Origin: Chaetorhynchus papuensis
Lineage: Eukaryota > Chordata > Aves > Passeriformes > Rhipiduridae
DNA: 64,000 nt
Reading direction: 5' to 3'
NCBI GenBank assembly: GCA_013396525.1
Contig: VWYX01000211.1
Location: 210,319 to 274,318, forward strand
Both the position numbers and the translations under genes were made by a program. Within the stretch, counting starts at the first letter, position 1; the number at the start of each line of letters is the position of its first letter. The notes beneath the pieces are model-generated. The model worked only from the letters and a program-made list of their open reading frames with translations, had not been told where the DNA came from and searched no databases. Below, piece after piece: positions 53,059-64,000 of the stretch.

Positions 53059-55968
53059 GCCCCAAGAGGGCAAGAAGAGAAAGAAGTCGGAATTTAGTCA
53101 CAGTTTTTTTTAAAAAACTATATTAAACTTTTTATTGAAGCTAAGATTAATTATATAAATCCTTTATGACCCATACGAGGTTTACTCCATTATGGTATAG
53201 CTACTGATACACTTGCAAACATATCTTACAGTCTTTTATTATGAAAACCAGTGGAACAGAGTTATGACCTACATATCACAATTACTATTCATTTTTTTCA
53301 TCTTACTTTAGTTCCAGAACAAAGAGCCCTTCCCTGAAGGAATTTACTTCGATTTGACATGCTAGCATATTTGTATGATTTATTCTGTGTGTCTTGGAAG
53401 TCAGAGAATCTTCTTAGGGTAATCACATATTTTTTTTTTGTTTTTTCTTAACATATTGAATAGTAGCATACTGGAGACCCAGTGGAACATGTTTTTTTTG
53501 CTTTTTATTTTTAATTAAGAAATGCTGTTCTAATAAATTTCTTCTACACAAATGTATAGTTGCGATACATATAAATTTCAAATATAAACCAGTGGTCAGG
53601 AAATCAATGTTATGGTATTAATCAACTTCTGCATTAATTCACTAGTTGAATGCATGTGGACACAGCTAACAATGTCGTTTTATTTGCAATCATGAAGACA
53701 TGGTTGATGTCTGGTACACCAAGACTCCCTATGGTTTAATAAACTACAAATTGCCTACATTTTGATGACTTATGTTTTCTTCTTCCTACATGGCTAAGAA
53801 TAGCTTTTCATTAAACATCAAACCTACTGTGTCAACATCTATGAAGAACAAAAAAGACGGATTTCCCTCTGGAAAAGTTGCTTCCAAGTAAATTTCCAAA
53901 GTTTGTTTAGATTTTCAGAACAAAGCAAAGCAGAAAATAATTCAACCACCTCTATGGGTAACAATTATATAAGTATAATCACAGTTACTGAGGAAGTGTT
54001 TAATTACTGCCTTCCTTTTTCCTCTTCCTTCTAAAACTATCTCCATCTTCTTAAACTATCAAATTATATTTGTGAAATTAAAATTAAAATCAGTTTAAAA
54101 AAAAAGGGTTTCGACAATGTGATTTGATAAAATAAGAGGGGAAACAACAGAAATATCTTGGAGAAGAGAAAAAGATGTCTTAATCAGATTAGAAATTTTT
54201 ATTATAGAAAAATGTTGCCTGGAGCAAGAATTATATGTTTAGGGTTGGAATTCCATAAAGTTCCAGAATCAAATTTCAAAGTTTTCAAAATTTTCCTTCT
54301 TTGCACTATGAAGAGAATGGTGAACAAAACCAAAAATAATACACAGTTTTATTTTCTTTGTCTCAATAACTTGAAAGTAAAAGTAGAACTGCCCTTGCTT
54401 CTCAAACTATACTGAATTTAATCTCTACTTTGTGAAATCCGTAAGGAAGAAGAAGCCGTAGACAATCTCAAAGTACATCATTTTATAGGGTCATCTTCAC
54501 ACCTAGCATGCTTGGGATAATTAATGATAGTGCTGAGGTTCTTCCCAAATTAGAAATAACTCTTTGACATTATTAATAACCTGGGTAAGAGCAGACATTG
54601 TTTGCACCCTCTGGAATGTAGCAGTAGGTCCTTTGCAGTCTTCTGCTCTGTGAATACACAAGATAGCAAGTGGGCCACTTTGCTGACCTAAAACTATACA
54701 AAATGTGTGTAAAACACCAAAAACTTCTCATCACTCTAAGATTTCTACACAACCCTATTACTGTGCTGTCTAACTGTGATAGAGTCCTACATCTGTTTAT
54801 TCCCATATTAAAAGCCTTATTAAAAAGACAGAAACTGTTCTTCCTGGCACTGAGAAGAAGAAAACGGACAGAGGCCCCAGGAACTGAAGAGATTTTCCCA
54901 GTGTCAACAACTTCAGGAGGGGTCCATTAAATTAAACTTTCAGCTGAAGAGCCACCACACAAAAAAACTCTTGCCAGAATTATTTATGTAAATTTCAGAA
55001 TTTTACACTTGAGCATTTCAAGATGAATTTTTGTAAGAAAAATAAAGAGCAGGAGAACAGCATAACCAGAAAAAGAGTGTCAGGTTTTGTAGTGTCTTTA
55101 AAGCAGGAAGCAGTGACGAAGGTATGTTTTGAAGATCAGGTAGAAGGTAATAAAATCACCACATGAAGGAAAAAAATATTAAATTAATGTGAATATCAGA
55201 AAAGAGGAAGACTATCAGCTAAAGGGAAAAAGAGAGGATGAAGACCTTGAGAAAATTAAGTCAGGCAGGAAAGAGTAAAGAGGTTGAAGGAAAAAAGGTT
55301 CTGAACCAAAATAAAATAAATTTTTTGGAAGAATATTTTTGTCCAGTGGGTTCTGTATTTGGAACAAACCAGGAAGCAGGCAGAAGAGAAATTTAGGCTA
55401 AAGAAAGAAGAGAAACCCTAGAAGATAATACATTAAATGTTAAAATCTAATTTTAAAAAAAAAAGCTAAAACACATTAAATGATCAATAATTTAGGCCTA
55501 AATATCAACAAATCTCAAAAAAAAGTTATAATGACAGAATTTATAGGTTTGTGAAGAAAAATAGAATTCAATTTAACAATGCATTCATCTTCTATTTGCA
55601 CATTCAAATGCAAACCAGAAATTAATTAAACTGAGTCTTTACAGACTGTGTATAATGTAGGATTATTGACAAAGGAAATAAAATTTTTGTCCATGCAGAA
55701 ATGTCAGGTCTTAAAGCTTTCCCGGAGATAATACAGATGTAAAAACTAAATTGTCTTAGTAAAGCTGAAGGCTGTAGGGACCTGCAAATATGTTGGAGAG
55801 CATTTAAAAGGACTGATTCTAAAAAGTCACAAGAAACATTAAGCTCCAGAGCAAAGGGGAAATTTTTTTTTTCTTAATACTTCTAATATCTATCCATAGT
55901 GAATATATTAGTAACATCAAAAAGTTTTTTTTAAACAATGTCTTTTTTTTTGTCATTGTCAGTATGTA

Positions 55969-56012
55969 TTTTGTGGTGTGGTTTTTTGTTTGGTTGTTTG
56001 GGGGTTTTTTTG
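55969..56012. repeat. G/T-rich low-complexity tract
   Basis: T-runs separated by G-runs without a fixed unit; simple sequence. Confidence 0.65.
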
Positions 56013-56549
56013 TATGACAAGGATTTCTGTCATCATTTGTTCCTTTTGTTTTTAAATTTTGTTCAAGCTTTATTTTTAAGATATAAAACATAGCAGCATT
56101 TCTTTGATGTTTGTGATGATGCAGTGGTGCTGCTACTGAGAATTTGCGAGGTGACTGAAGAAACCATATAATGTTGTAAGCCTCATGTAAAAGACAAAGA
56201 TAATTCTCACTTGCAAGAAAAACAACTCAATCACAATAATTCACATGACGTAAAGGAGGACAGTGTTTCCACAAGTGGAGGTAAAAACAGCCCAACATGG
56301 GTAAAAGATCTAAATTGTTTGATTCACAAGAAAACAAACACTTCTCTGTGAGAAAAAATGTGTTAGCCTGCATCCTCTGATCTGAAAAATAGCAGGTGTT
56401 TTCAGTTTCTATGTATCAACTACCACTGTAGCTGGAAAAATATCAGAGCTGTTGAGAGAAAACAGCGTATAATTAATAGTGTATCTGCAGATTGCTGTTT
56501 CTCCTCGCTTTCCTGTGGAAATGGTAACTGCCAGGTAAAATTTATTTTT

Positions 56550-56936
56550 GTGCTCTGTCACCACACTTTCCCCTTGCTGGTGTTTCCTTTCAGTGTGAGC
56601 CTCTCAGTCCAGTTCTCAACTTTCCAAACAGCCCTTGTGACTCTCCCAACAGCTGGTGGAGCAGCAGCAGTTCTCCTCTGCCTTCCCTATGCCTCCTCCA
56701 TCCTCCCTCCTGGGGTGCTGCCAGAGGAGCTGGGCAGTGGTTGGCAGCTGCAGCCCAGAGGAGGAGTGTCTGTGTCAGTAAATCCCCAGAACTGGCTGAA
56801 GGAGCAGCAACAAAGGCAGGGAGAAGCTGGTAGCCTGTACCAGGCTGCGTCAGTCTCACCTGCTGTAAAGGTCCCAGCCATTTCTGTCTGTCCACACAGT
56901 TTTAGTCTCCTCTGCCTCTGTGATACTGAGGATTAG
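56550..56936. other. GC-rich patch open on both strands, unidentified
   Basis: This patch is clearly richer in G and C than its surroundings, with CAGCAG, CTCC and CCTGCC runs. It is open for 128 codons on the plus strand (56550-56936) and 101 on the minus (56590-56895). High GC lowers the stop-codon rate, so open frames on both strands are expected here. No protein motif, signal peptide or clear splice junction was found. It could be an exon of a long non-coding RNA, a regulatory element or an old repeat; I cannot choose. Confidence 0.35.
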
Positions 56937-59384
56937 AGTGGTGTGTTATGCTGGCAGTGAACCAGTCCTTTTGGACTGCAGTCCCACCTGTTCAGGTTTC
57001 TGCACTGAGATGGAGCATTCTGAGTGGTCTCATGCCATGTCAGTCCTACTGCTGCTTAGCAGGTGGCTGCCTAGAGGTCACACACAATCCCTCATCTAGG
57101 CCACCATGTCATAAATGTTAAAAAAAAACCCACCTGTGTTCAGATCTTGGGGCCTGGGAAAAAACATTACTCTATCCTTATCTTTCTTTGATCCTTTTCT
57201 CCTAAGGGAAGATAAATTAAATGGTTTGTCCTAAATCCTGCAGCCCTTTTATGCCTCAGTACAATGAAATCTTGTTCATATCTTAAAGCTTTTCCCCCTG
57301 CCCAGTTATCTCGATCCTAAACTGTATCTTATTATATTTAGCAAGAAGATTTCCCCATCCTGTTTAGTCTGCCACTGACTAAAAATGAAGATCCTTTGCC
57401 TTCTGTTCTGTTGGAGTATATGTTCAAGTAATTCAGAAATACAGAGTGTCTTTTAGTAGAAAGTATTAAAACAAAATACATATACTGATCTAATCGCAAG
57501 CCACAAGAACTTGCATTCTTTCTATTTTTCTTTTTCGCATCAGGAGACTATAGGATTTAAACAAGAACAACAAAAAAAGTAATGCTCAAAATTTCAATTT
57601 CTTTCAAACAAACAAATACCTGAATAAGGTACCCATACTTCACACTTAATACTGTCTACATGAAAATTGATTTTCTGACGACTTAAGAAATTGCCAGTCA
57701 TTATTTAACAAGTGGCACATTACAACCCGTTGAAATCAATGTAAGAATCCTGTTTTCTTCAGCAATAATTTGCAAGAGAGGACAAAGAAGTAAAGCTTAT
57801 TGCTGCAGCAATGTTGTCTTTTCAAAGGATGCTGGCACCAGGAGGCAGACAAGTACTTGATTGTGAAACTGATACTTACTGGTGACAAATGTCTAGAAAG
57901 TTGGGGTTTTTTATTATTTGACTGGCTTATCAATCGATTTGAAATTGCACTCTGTGCATATGCAATTGAATTGGTAATTTATTCATGCAGCCATTGGCGT
58001 GATGCTATTTTACAATTCAAGTCTGTAAACGTTAGGCAGGAGTAGTCCCAAGATTTTTGCTCTTGAAAGTCAACACTAAGCACGGCCTGACTATGCAGGG
58101 AAGTGACTCCAACACAAACCAGCCTCCTGTATTTTAATTTCCAGAGACATCTGATCCTTCCATAGTAAATTTTAAAGATAAAACAACTCAATTTGACCCC
58201 CCGAACTGATATTGCATCTTTAATTCAGTTTTCTTTCTTTTTTATTTTTAATAAATGCATATGTCTCTATAAAACTGTAAGTCTTTGCTCTAAGAAAACG
58301 CAAATGCTGTCATTCACAACTTTGAGATCAGGTGTTGACCCTCTTATAGCAGTGGGCTTCACAGCAGCTTTGACTCTTTAGAGAGAAAGCTTTTCAACGT
58401 CTTCTGATATATACCACTCAAAACAATCATCCAATTAAAACAAATATGGTGTGAAAAAAAATATAAAATTGCTTGTGTTCTTGAAGTAGTCTGATATTTT
58501 TATCAGCTCATCTGGATTTTAGTTGTGTCAACAAGAATAAGGAGAAAAAGGAAACAGCTTCATTAGATAATCTTAAAAATCAAATTGCCACTTTCCTAAA
58601 AAAGTTTTGAGGCTATAGATATTAGCAGTGGCATTATAGGTCAAATAACAGTTAGGTAATCATAACTAATGGTCTAAACCCTGGGATCAATGAATAACAC
58701 TCAAGTTTTTCCTTTCTTTCCCACTCAATATAATGCTCATTTTCCTTTGAGAATATGTAAATCAGATAATGGGTTGTTAATTTTTTTATCGATAATGAAA
58801 CTTAAACATAACAAAATTTTAGAGTTTTTTAATATATAATTACGTGTTTTCAACATTAGAGCTGATGGGACAATGAAATGTCTCCACAGTGTTTTTGGAG
58901 AAAAGATAACTCTAGAAGTCAGATTTTCACCATCACTTTTAGCCTGATTTGAGTAAAATAATATTTTGAAGAAGGCTCAAATTACAGTTTCTTTTACCCA
59001 AAAATCATAGAATCATAAAGCGGTTGTATTTGACTGCTTGAATAGAAATTTAAATGCATGGACATCTGAGATGTGTATAAAAAAAATCCCATTTATTTTA
59101 TTAATAAAATTAAAAGAAGGTCTTTTTCTGATGCACTGGCTCTTTCCTCCTCAAAAGAAATGAGAAGTTGAAAGTGTACTCTATAACCTGATTCTTTACT
59201 GCTCCTCAATTTCCGTACAAAGTGAAGTGCCATGTGGAACACTAGTATCATTTACTTTGTGTTTGTTTTGTAAACTTTCATGTCTGCTCCCTCTTGTCAT
59301 TTCACTGCATCCTTCTGAAAAGCATCCTACTCTGCTCCGCACCTTCCATTGTCACCTTGCAGTTGTAGAGCAGCACACACAACA
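56937..59384. other. AT-rich unique DNA, no gene seen
   Basis: No repeat family recognised; the longest frame is 81 codons at 57800-58045 without motifs. The stretch 57910-58040 has a mixed, non-repetitive composition that could be a conserved non-coding element, but this was not tested. Confidence 0.5.
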
Positions 59385-59505
59385 GTAAGAATGCCCTGAT
59401 CTTTCTTTTCTCAGGGCTGAACAAGCCAAGGTCCCCAATCCTCTCTTCAAAGCCATATTCTCCAGTGTCCTGAGCAACCTGGTGATCTTTCTCCAGTGTA
59501 TAAAT
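59385..59505 (-). mobile_element. diverged CR1 fragment
   Basis: The plus-strand text 'tctcagggctgaacaagcca' (59411), 'caatcctctcttcaaagcca' (59436) and 'tgagcaacctggtgatcttt' (59471) follows the order of the reverse-complement CR1 3' untranslated region. It is old and lacks the tail. It may be the 3'-side remnant of the same CR1 copy whose upstream part lies at 61060-61545, since both have the same orientation and are in the right order. Confidence 0.72.
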
Positions 59506-59678
59506 GGTGTAAGTGCGCCTGCTCTGTGTGTGTTTGCATACGTTTCCATGTGCAACCATCAGAAATTTGTTCTCAGCCTCACTGATCACTTAACCTCGAC
59601 CACCAGATTCAGTGACCTCTGATAATTTTTGAAACGCATCTATTCTATTCACACATGATCACAGATTCAGCCTACCTT

Positions 59679-60118
59679 TGATGCCTTAAGAGGCCTCCTA
59701 GAAACAGAGACTAGACAGGAGTAAGGGAATAAAGGTGGGTATTTATTTGAAAGGCCTTCAAAGGTACCCCTGGGGAGCCAGAGGCTGCTGCCAAGATGGA
59801 CCCCAAGATGGACCCCGAGTCACAAGTTCTTCACACTTTTATAGGTTTGGTTCATTTGCATACCAGGGTTAATTCTCCAAATAAAGCTTCAGTTTAATGA
59901 TGTAATTCCCCGCAGCTTGTCCCCCTTTCAGACGTTCTTTGGTTTATACTTTTTGGGCCTAGGATGGTCTAGGTGTCCTTGAAGAGCAGGCCTGGAGAGG
60001 CTTTGTCATGTCTACCCAGAACGAGAGAGCAGAAATGAACAGGCTACAAGAAACTTCAGAGTTACACACAGGGCAGTACAGAATTTAAAAAATATAAAAG
60101 TCAAAACCTAAGGCATCA
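59679..60118 (-). mobile_element. solo LTR of an endogenous retrovirus
   Basis: A 440-bp element bounded by perfect 10-bp terminal inverted repeats: TGATGCCTTA at 59679-59688 and its complement TAAGGCATCA at 60109-60118. The ends are therefore TG...CA, and CCTT flanks it on both sides (59675-59678 and 60119-60122) as a 4-bp target-site duplication. Read on the minus strand it has LTR order: U3 from 60118, a TATA box CTATAAAAG at 59844-59836, a tandem 12-bp duplication of CCAAGATGGACC (plus-strand reading) at 59791-59814, and an AATAAA poly(A) signal at 59747-59742, then a short U5. No internal retroviral sequence adjoins it, so it is a solo LTR left by recombination. A 4-bp duplication is commoner in class I elements; the family name is not certain. 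Confidence 0.88.
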
Positions 60119-60249
60119 CCTTCAGTGCCTGCCATAGCTACACCTGGGCACTCCTGCTTCTGTGTACCTGCCCCACCAGACATTTTGGAAATGGCACCTG
60201 CATTGGCTCAAAGCAGTGAAAAATGCTGCCTGGGGTTGTGCTGCCTGCA

Positions 60250-60488
60250 TGGAATCATGTCAGGGGAGGTTTATATTAGATATTAGGAAAAGATTCTTCA
60301 TCCAGAGGGTAACTGGACACTGGAACAGGAGAATGGTCACAGCAACAAGCCTGACAGAGCTCAAGAAGCATTTGGACGATGGTCTCAGACACAGGTGGGA
60401 TCCTGGTTCTGTCCTGTGCAGAGACAGGAGTTGGACTCCATGATCCTTGTGGGTCCCCTCCAACTCAGGACATTCTATGATTCTATGA
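60250..60488 (+). mobile_element. CR1 LINE 3' fragment with ATTCTATG tail
   Basis: Plus-orientation CR1: 'ggggaggtttatattagata' (60263), 'gacactggaacaggagaatg' (60314), 'agcctgacagagctcaagaa' (60348), 'gagttggactccatgatcct' (60427) and 'cattctatgattctatgact' (60471), which carries two ATTCTATG units. This tail form differs from the ATTCTGTG tails of the copies at 28.1, 30.5 and 44.1 kb, so it belongs to a different CR1 subfamily. The 93-codon plus frame at 60162-60443 is mostly this copy. Confidence 0.93.
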
Positions 60489-61059
60489 CTGCACCCCATA
60501 TTTGGGTAAAGAGTGTAGTTTGTTTTTTTGTGGATGTAGCAATAGGAAAACAACTCCAGTGCTTCCTCCTGTAAGGCTGTAATACAGTACATGGGCCACC
60601 CAACTACATACCAGTTTTGATCATTTCATTCAGCCTTTTCACCTCCTCATGCTGTTTACTTCACGTTCCTTTTAGGTTGCTGTGGTTACTAATCTACATG
60701 TAAACATTTTTCACTTCTTTCCACCAATGGATGTCCCCTTTCTCACAGCCAAAGTTTATAAGGGTCAGTACATAAGCAATTGTCACTGGCAAGGCCATGG
60801 CACCAATGGAGAGCTCTGGGAACTCAATGTTGTCTTCTACTGCAGAGCCCAAATCTGAGTGAGATGTGTCCTCAACAGGGCTCAGTAGAGAGGAATGATC
60901 CCTCTGACTGCTAGTTCCACTCCCATCAGGGTACATTGTCCTTCTTTCACATTCTGCTCATCAGGATGCTCCACCCCTGTGGAAAAACACTCACATTTCC
61001 GCAAAGCTGCTTTCCAGTCAGACAGACTGCAGCAGGTACTGGTGCATGGAGCTATTCCT
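60489..61059. other. unrecognised DNA inside the repeat cluster
   Basis: A minus-strand frame of 80 codons (60694-60936) contains a short hydrophobic stretch and reads rather like protein, but no family is recognised and no splice sites stand out. The sequence separates the plus CR1 from the older minus CR1. Confidence 0.4.
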
Positions 61060-61545
61060 AATCAGGTCCACAACTTTGCATTTACCTGTTTTGAACTTCT
61101 TGATGTTCCCATCTGCCTATTTGCCCAATCCCATTTATCAGGTCCCTCTGAAAATCAGCCTTGTCCTCCAGCATACCAACTTCTGCCCTGCAATTCTGTC
61201 TGATCGTATTGTCCAGATTTTAAAAAGTCACAGTTTTGATTTCTGAGAGGTATCACCAATAACCACCTGCCAGCTGAGTTTGTACTGCTGATATTACCCT
61301 TTGATGCCAATGGAAAAGCCAATTTTTGACTCACCTCAACTCAGCTGCCCATTACCTGAGTTCTTATTTGACCAGTTTAGCTCTAAGGTTACTCTGGGGG
61401 AACATGTCAAAAGCCTTGAAGAAGTTAAGGAATACAGCATCCTCTGATTTGTTCTTGTTCACAGATCTAGGCATCTCAACAGGGATGGTGAGTTATGATT
61501 TTTCCCTTAAGGTAGACATTAAGGATAAACCATCTTCATTGTATT
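61060..61545 (-). mobile_element. old internal CR1 fragment (ORF2 C-terminal region)
   Basis: Plus-strand text matches the reverse complement of the end of CR1 ORF2. A diverged 'ctttgcatttacctgttttg' block is at 61073, 'tatcaggtccctctgaaaat' at 61136, and 'atgtcaaaagccttgaagaa' at 61405 followed by a degenerate 'gttaaggaatacagcatcct'. All known CR1 landmarks are in the right order, but with many substitutions and lost blocks, so this is an old insertion. Its 3' continuation is not adjacent; the piece at 59385-59505 is a candidate. Confidence 0.82.
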
Positions 61546-62649
61546 CCTGAAGTATTTACATGAATTTTTGGAGAACTATATATATATTTGTAATGAGCAA
61601 ACTCTGGAAACTACACTATCTGAGGCAAAGTGTCATATCTTGATTGAAAAGACAAGGAGATGAACAAGCACTTCCTCTTTTTTTTTGATAACTTTGTACA
61701 CAAATGAAAAACCACCTTATCCTTCTACTTTTTATATAGGTATTGTTATTCACCCTGTTCATAAAAATAAAATGTGGCAGAAAAATATGAAATAATAAAT
61801 TATTAGAATTTTTTTTCATGTGGACATACTCCCAGTGGCAGTGGAAACCTCTCTAGTTTTGACTGAAACCAGTGCTTTCACAGTTTTTGGAATCCATACA
61901 GCAATCAAAATTCAGCTAGCCACAAGAAGTTCAAGACTTGAAAAATGATAATGCATTCTCATTGATAGAAACTCACATATTTTTTGTTTCCAAAATACTA
62001 ACTACAGATACAGAAAAAGCGACTGATTTCCCTATACAGCAGTATCTTTTAGATAAAGTTATATTCACTAATAAGTTGTTTCCATGACTCCTCTAATTAC
62101 TTATAACAGTGCTCTTTAGAAATAGCATTTTCTTAAAATTGTTCTGGAATTTCGAGTTCTATTCAAAGCCTACCAAATCAAATGCTAATGGGCTTTACAT
62201 CAGACTCATAGAAAGTGACATTTTTGGAAAATGTTGTAGGTAGGACTACGAGTGATGTACTGCACAAAGGTTTGATCTTTCTTGAAAAGTAGGGAGATCT
62301 ATTTAATTTTTCAACACTAAAATCTGAAGAGGCACTATTAAAAAAAAATAGAAAATAAAGAGGATCCAAATTATGCCACCAACTCACTCTAGGAGCCTTT
62401 TTCCTTCTCCTAGAAAGAGGACATTAATTAAATCTAATTTTTCTGGTAATGGTGGATTAGTCCTGGTTAAGGGCCAAATGTCTGCCCAGATGCTCACTCA
62501 GTCCCCTCCTTAGTGGGACAAAGGGACACAACCAGGGAGATTGCTTAGCAGTTATAGGCCAAACAATACATTAATTTATAGCCAATTAAAATGATTTGAG
62601 TAATAAAGACTGAAGACAAACGTTAAAACAATGTCTTAAAACAGAGTTT
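61546..62649. other. AT-rich unique DNA, no gene seen
   Basis: Short TA run at 61577-61587. No frame above about 70 codons and no repeat family recognised. Confidence 0.55.
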
Positions 62650-63400
62650 CAGTCCTTCATTCCAGACCCCTCTACCCTGCCCCTGAACAGCACAGGGAGG
62701 AATATGTGCGGAGGTGAGTTAGCACATAATATTTTTTCTCCAACACGCCTTCCTTCTCACACTTTCTTCTTTTCCAGTAAGGTCTCTCCCACCACCTGAA
62801 GTCCTTCAGGAAAAAAATCTGTTCCAGTGTGGGCTCTCCACAGGTTGCAGATCCTTCAGGAAATATCCATCTGCTCCAGAATGGAGTTCCTTCCTGCACT
62901 GCAGGGAAATACCTGCTTCATCATGGTCCTCTTCACAGGCTGCAGGGAATACCAGCTCCAGTGCCTAGGGCACCTCCTCCTCTCCCTCCTTCTCTGATTA
63001 TGGTGTTCACACTGTAGTTTCTCACTCTTTTCTCCCCCTCCTCCTCCACCTGCCCAGCACTTTCTTCTTTTTCTTAAATATGTTTTTCCAAAGAAACAGG
63101 AAAACTGTCCTGTGGTTGGCCCAATCCAGCCAATGGGAACTGGCATTCACTTCGCTCTTCCCACTGTCCCTCTGCTGCAAAAACCTTTGCCACCTACACC
63201 CAGTGCAGTGGTAATTCTGTTTAACCAAGCACTGAAGCAGAAGCAGGGCAGGATGCAGGTGTTCCGTCTGCAGGAGCATCACAGGACTGACATTCAGACT
63301 CAGTAGCTGCAGGAATCCCACCTGTCCACCTGGCCTGGCAAGTCTGTCACTTACCACACTTCTTAGAGTGGAAATTACTGGAAGGATCTGCAACAGCTAG
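62650..63400 (-). mobile_element. dispersed bird repeat, probably ERV-related remnant
   Basis: GC- and pyrimidine-rich sequence with an internal degenerate repetition on the plus strand: 'cttcaggaaa' occurs at about 62804 and 62852, and related blocks of 'ggctgcaggga' and 'ctgctccag' type recur between 62830 and 62965. On the minus strand, frames of 75, 96 and 123 codons cover most of it, broken by stops and frame changes, which is what a decayed coding repeat would give. The overall pattern is familiar from repeats seen many times in bird genomes, and I think it is part of an LTR retrotransposon. I cannot place the family or the region of the element, and no LTR is seen beside it. Confidence 0.45.
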
Positions 63401-64000
63401 ATTCTTCTGCTCAGTATTTTATGCTAAGGGATTCAGATAGTCAGTGGAATTTCAGGAAGTATCAGCCAGATAGGCACATGTGGATCTATAGCTCCCTCCA
63501 TAACCTTGAAAATCAGGCAGTAAGTTCTTTAGGACATGAAAAATATAAAGCAACAAAAAGCACTGCATTGTCAAAATAATCATTCTGCAGGCATCTCCAC
63601 CAGCTAGGCATTTACAGACAGTTATTTCTACTCCTTAATCATTATGGGAAACAAATACATAGACATTTCAAAAATCCTTTTAAAATAAAACTATTTTTTT
63701 CAGTGTTTTGCCTGTTGTGAGATATTAGTTGTTTGGCTTAAATAAATAAGCTGAAATTCCTTCTGAAACAGAATGAGTCACTTATAATATTGTGTGGTTC
63801 AGTATGCTGATTGCTTAGCTCTGCTTGCTTAGTCTGAGAAGATAGGTTTGTTGAAGCCTTAGGCCATAAGCTGGGGACCTTCACCTAGATATGCTTTCTG
63901 CTGTAATAGAGTAGATTTTCTTAGCAATTTTCCAAGTAACTGGTATAGCGCTGTGTTTTGTTTCTAGTATGGAAAGAATGTTGATAACACATCGATATTT
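63401..64000. other. AT-rich unique DNA, no gene seen
   Basis: No repeat family, frame or motif recognised up to the end of the window. Confidence 0.6.

Larger units (their letters stand above)
49831..56549. other. AT-rich unique DNA, no gene seen
   Basis: 6.7 kb with no recognisable gene. Contains a CAAA tetranucleotide run at 53039-53058, several T-runs (53430-53500) and a G/T-rich low-complexity stretch at 55969-56012. Frames up to 95 codons lack motifs. Confidence 0.55.

Noticed and set aside
1..64000. CRISPR arrays, operons, phage or bacterial defence systems
   Set aside because: No evenly spaced direct repeats with spacers, no closely packed long frames; CR1 and LTR copies show a vertebrate (bird) nuclear genome.

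Overview
The window looks like gene-poor nuclear DNA from a bird. The evidence is a set of at least nine 5'-truncated CR1 LINE fragments on both strands. Several end in the avian CR1 3' tail, short repeats of ATTCTGTG or ATTCTATG. There is also a solo retroviral LTR, and the rest is AT-rich sequence with no long open frames. A neoavian or passerine host is my guess from the look of the CR1 and LTR copies; no marker here settles it. A run of 53 Ns marks an assembly gap.

Layout. 1-29 kb is mostly unique AT-rich DNA with CR1 pieces near 2.9-3.4, 11.9-12.1, 13.2-13.7, 16.4-16.5 and 27.9-28.2 kb. One weak candidate coding exon lies at 18.3-18.5 kb on the plus strand. 29-41 kb holds a short minisatellite (29.4 kb), a CR1 3' tail (30.4-30.5 kb) and otherwise unique DNA. 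At 41.1-41.3 kb a CCCTTT pyrimidine tract is broken by the N gap, and the same unique flank appears on both sides of the gap. Between 43.6 and 48.1 kb lies an inverted pair of about 230-bp sequences, 94% identical over their best 128 bp. A CR1 insertion abuts the left arm. 49.6-49.8 kb is another CR1. 56.5-56.9 kb is an unusually GC-rich patch. 59.4-61.5 kb is a layered repeat cluster: two pieces of older minus-strand CR1, a solo LTR with perfect terminal inverted repeats, and a plus-strand CR1 3' end. 62.65-63.4 kb resembles a dispersed bird repeat, probably ERV-related, in minus orientation.

I found no protein-coding gene I can name, no rRNA or tRNA, no CRISPR array and no operon-like system. 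Most open frames of 60-130 codons look like chance frames in AT-rich DNA, or run through CR1 copies on either strand. The window is best read as intergenic sequence or part of a very large intron. I did not find a credible new biological system. The items most worth checking are the inverted pair, the solo LTR and its nesting, the likely false duplication at the gap, and the exon candidate.
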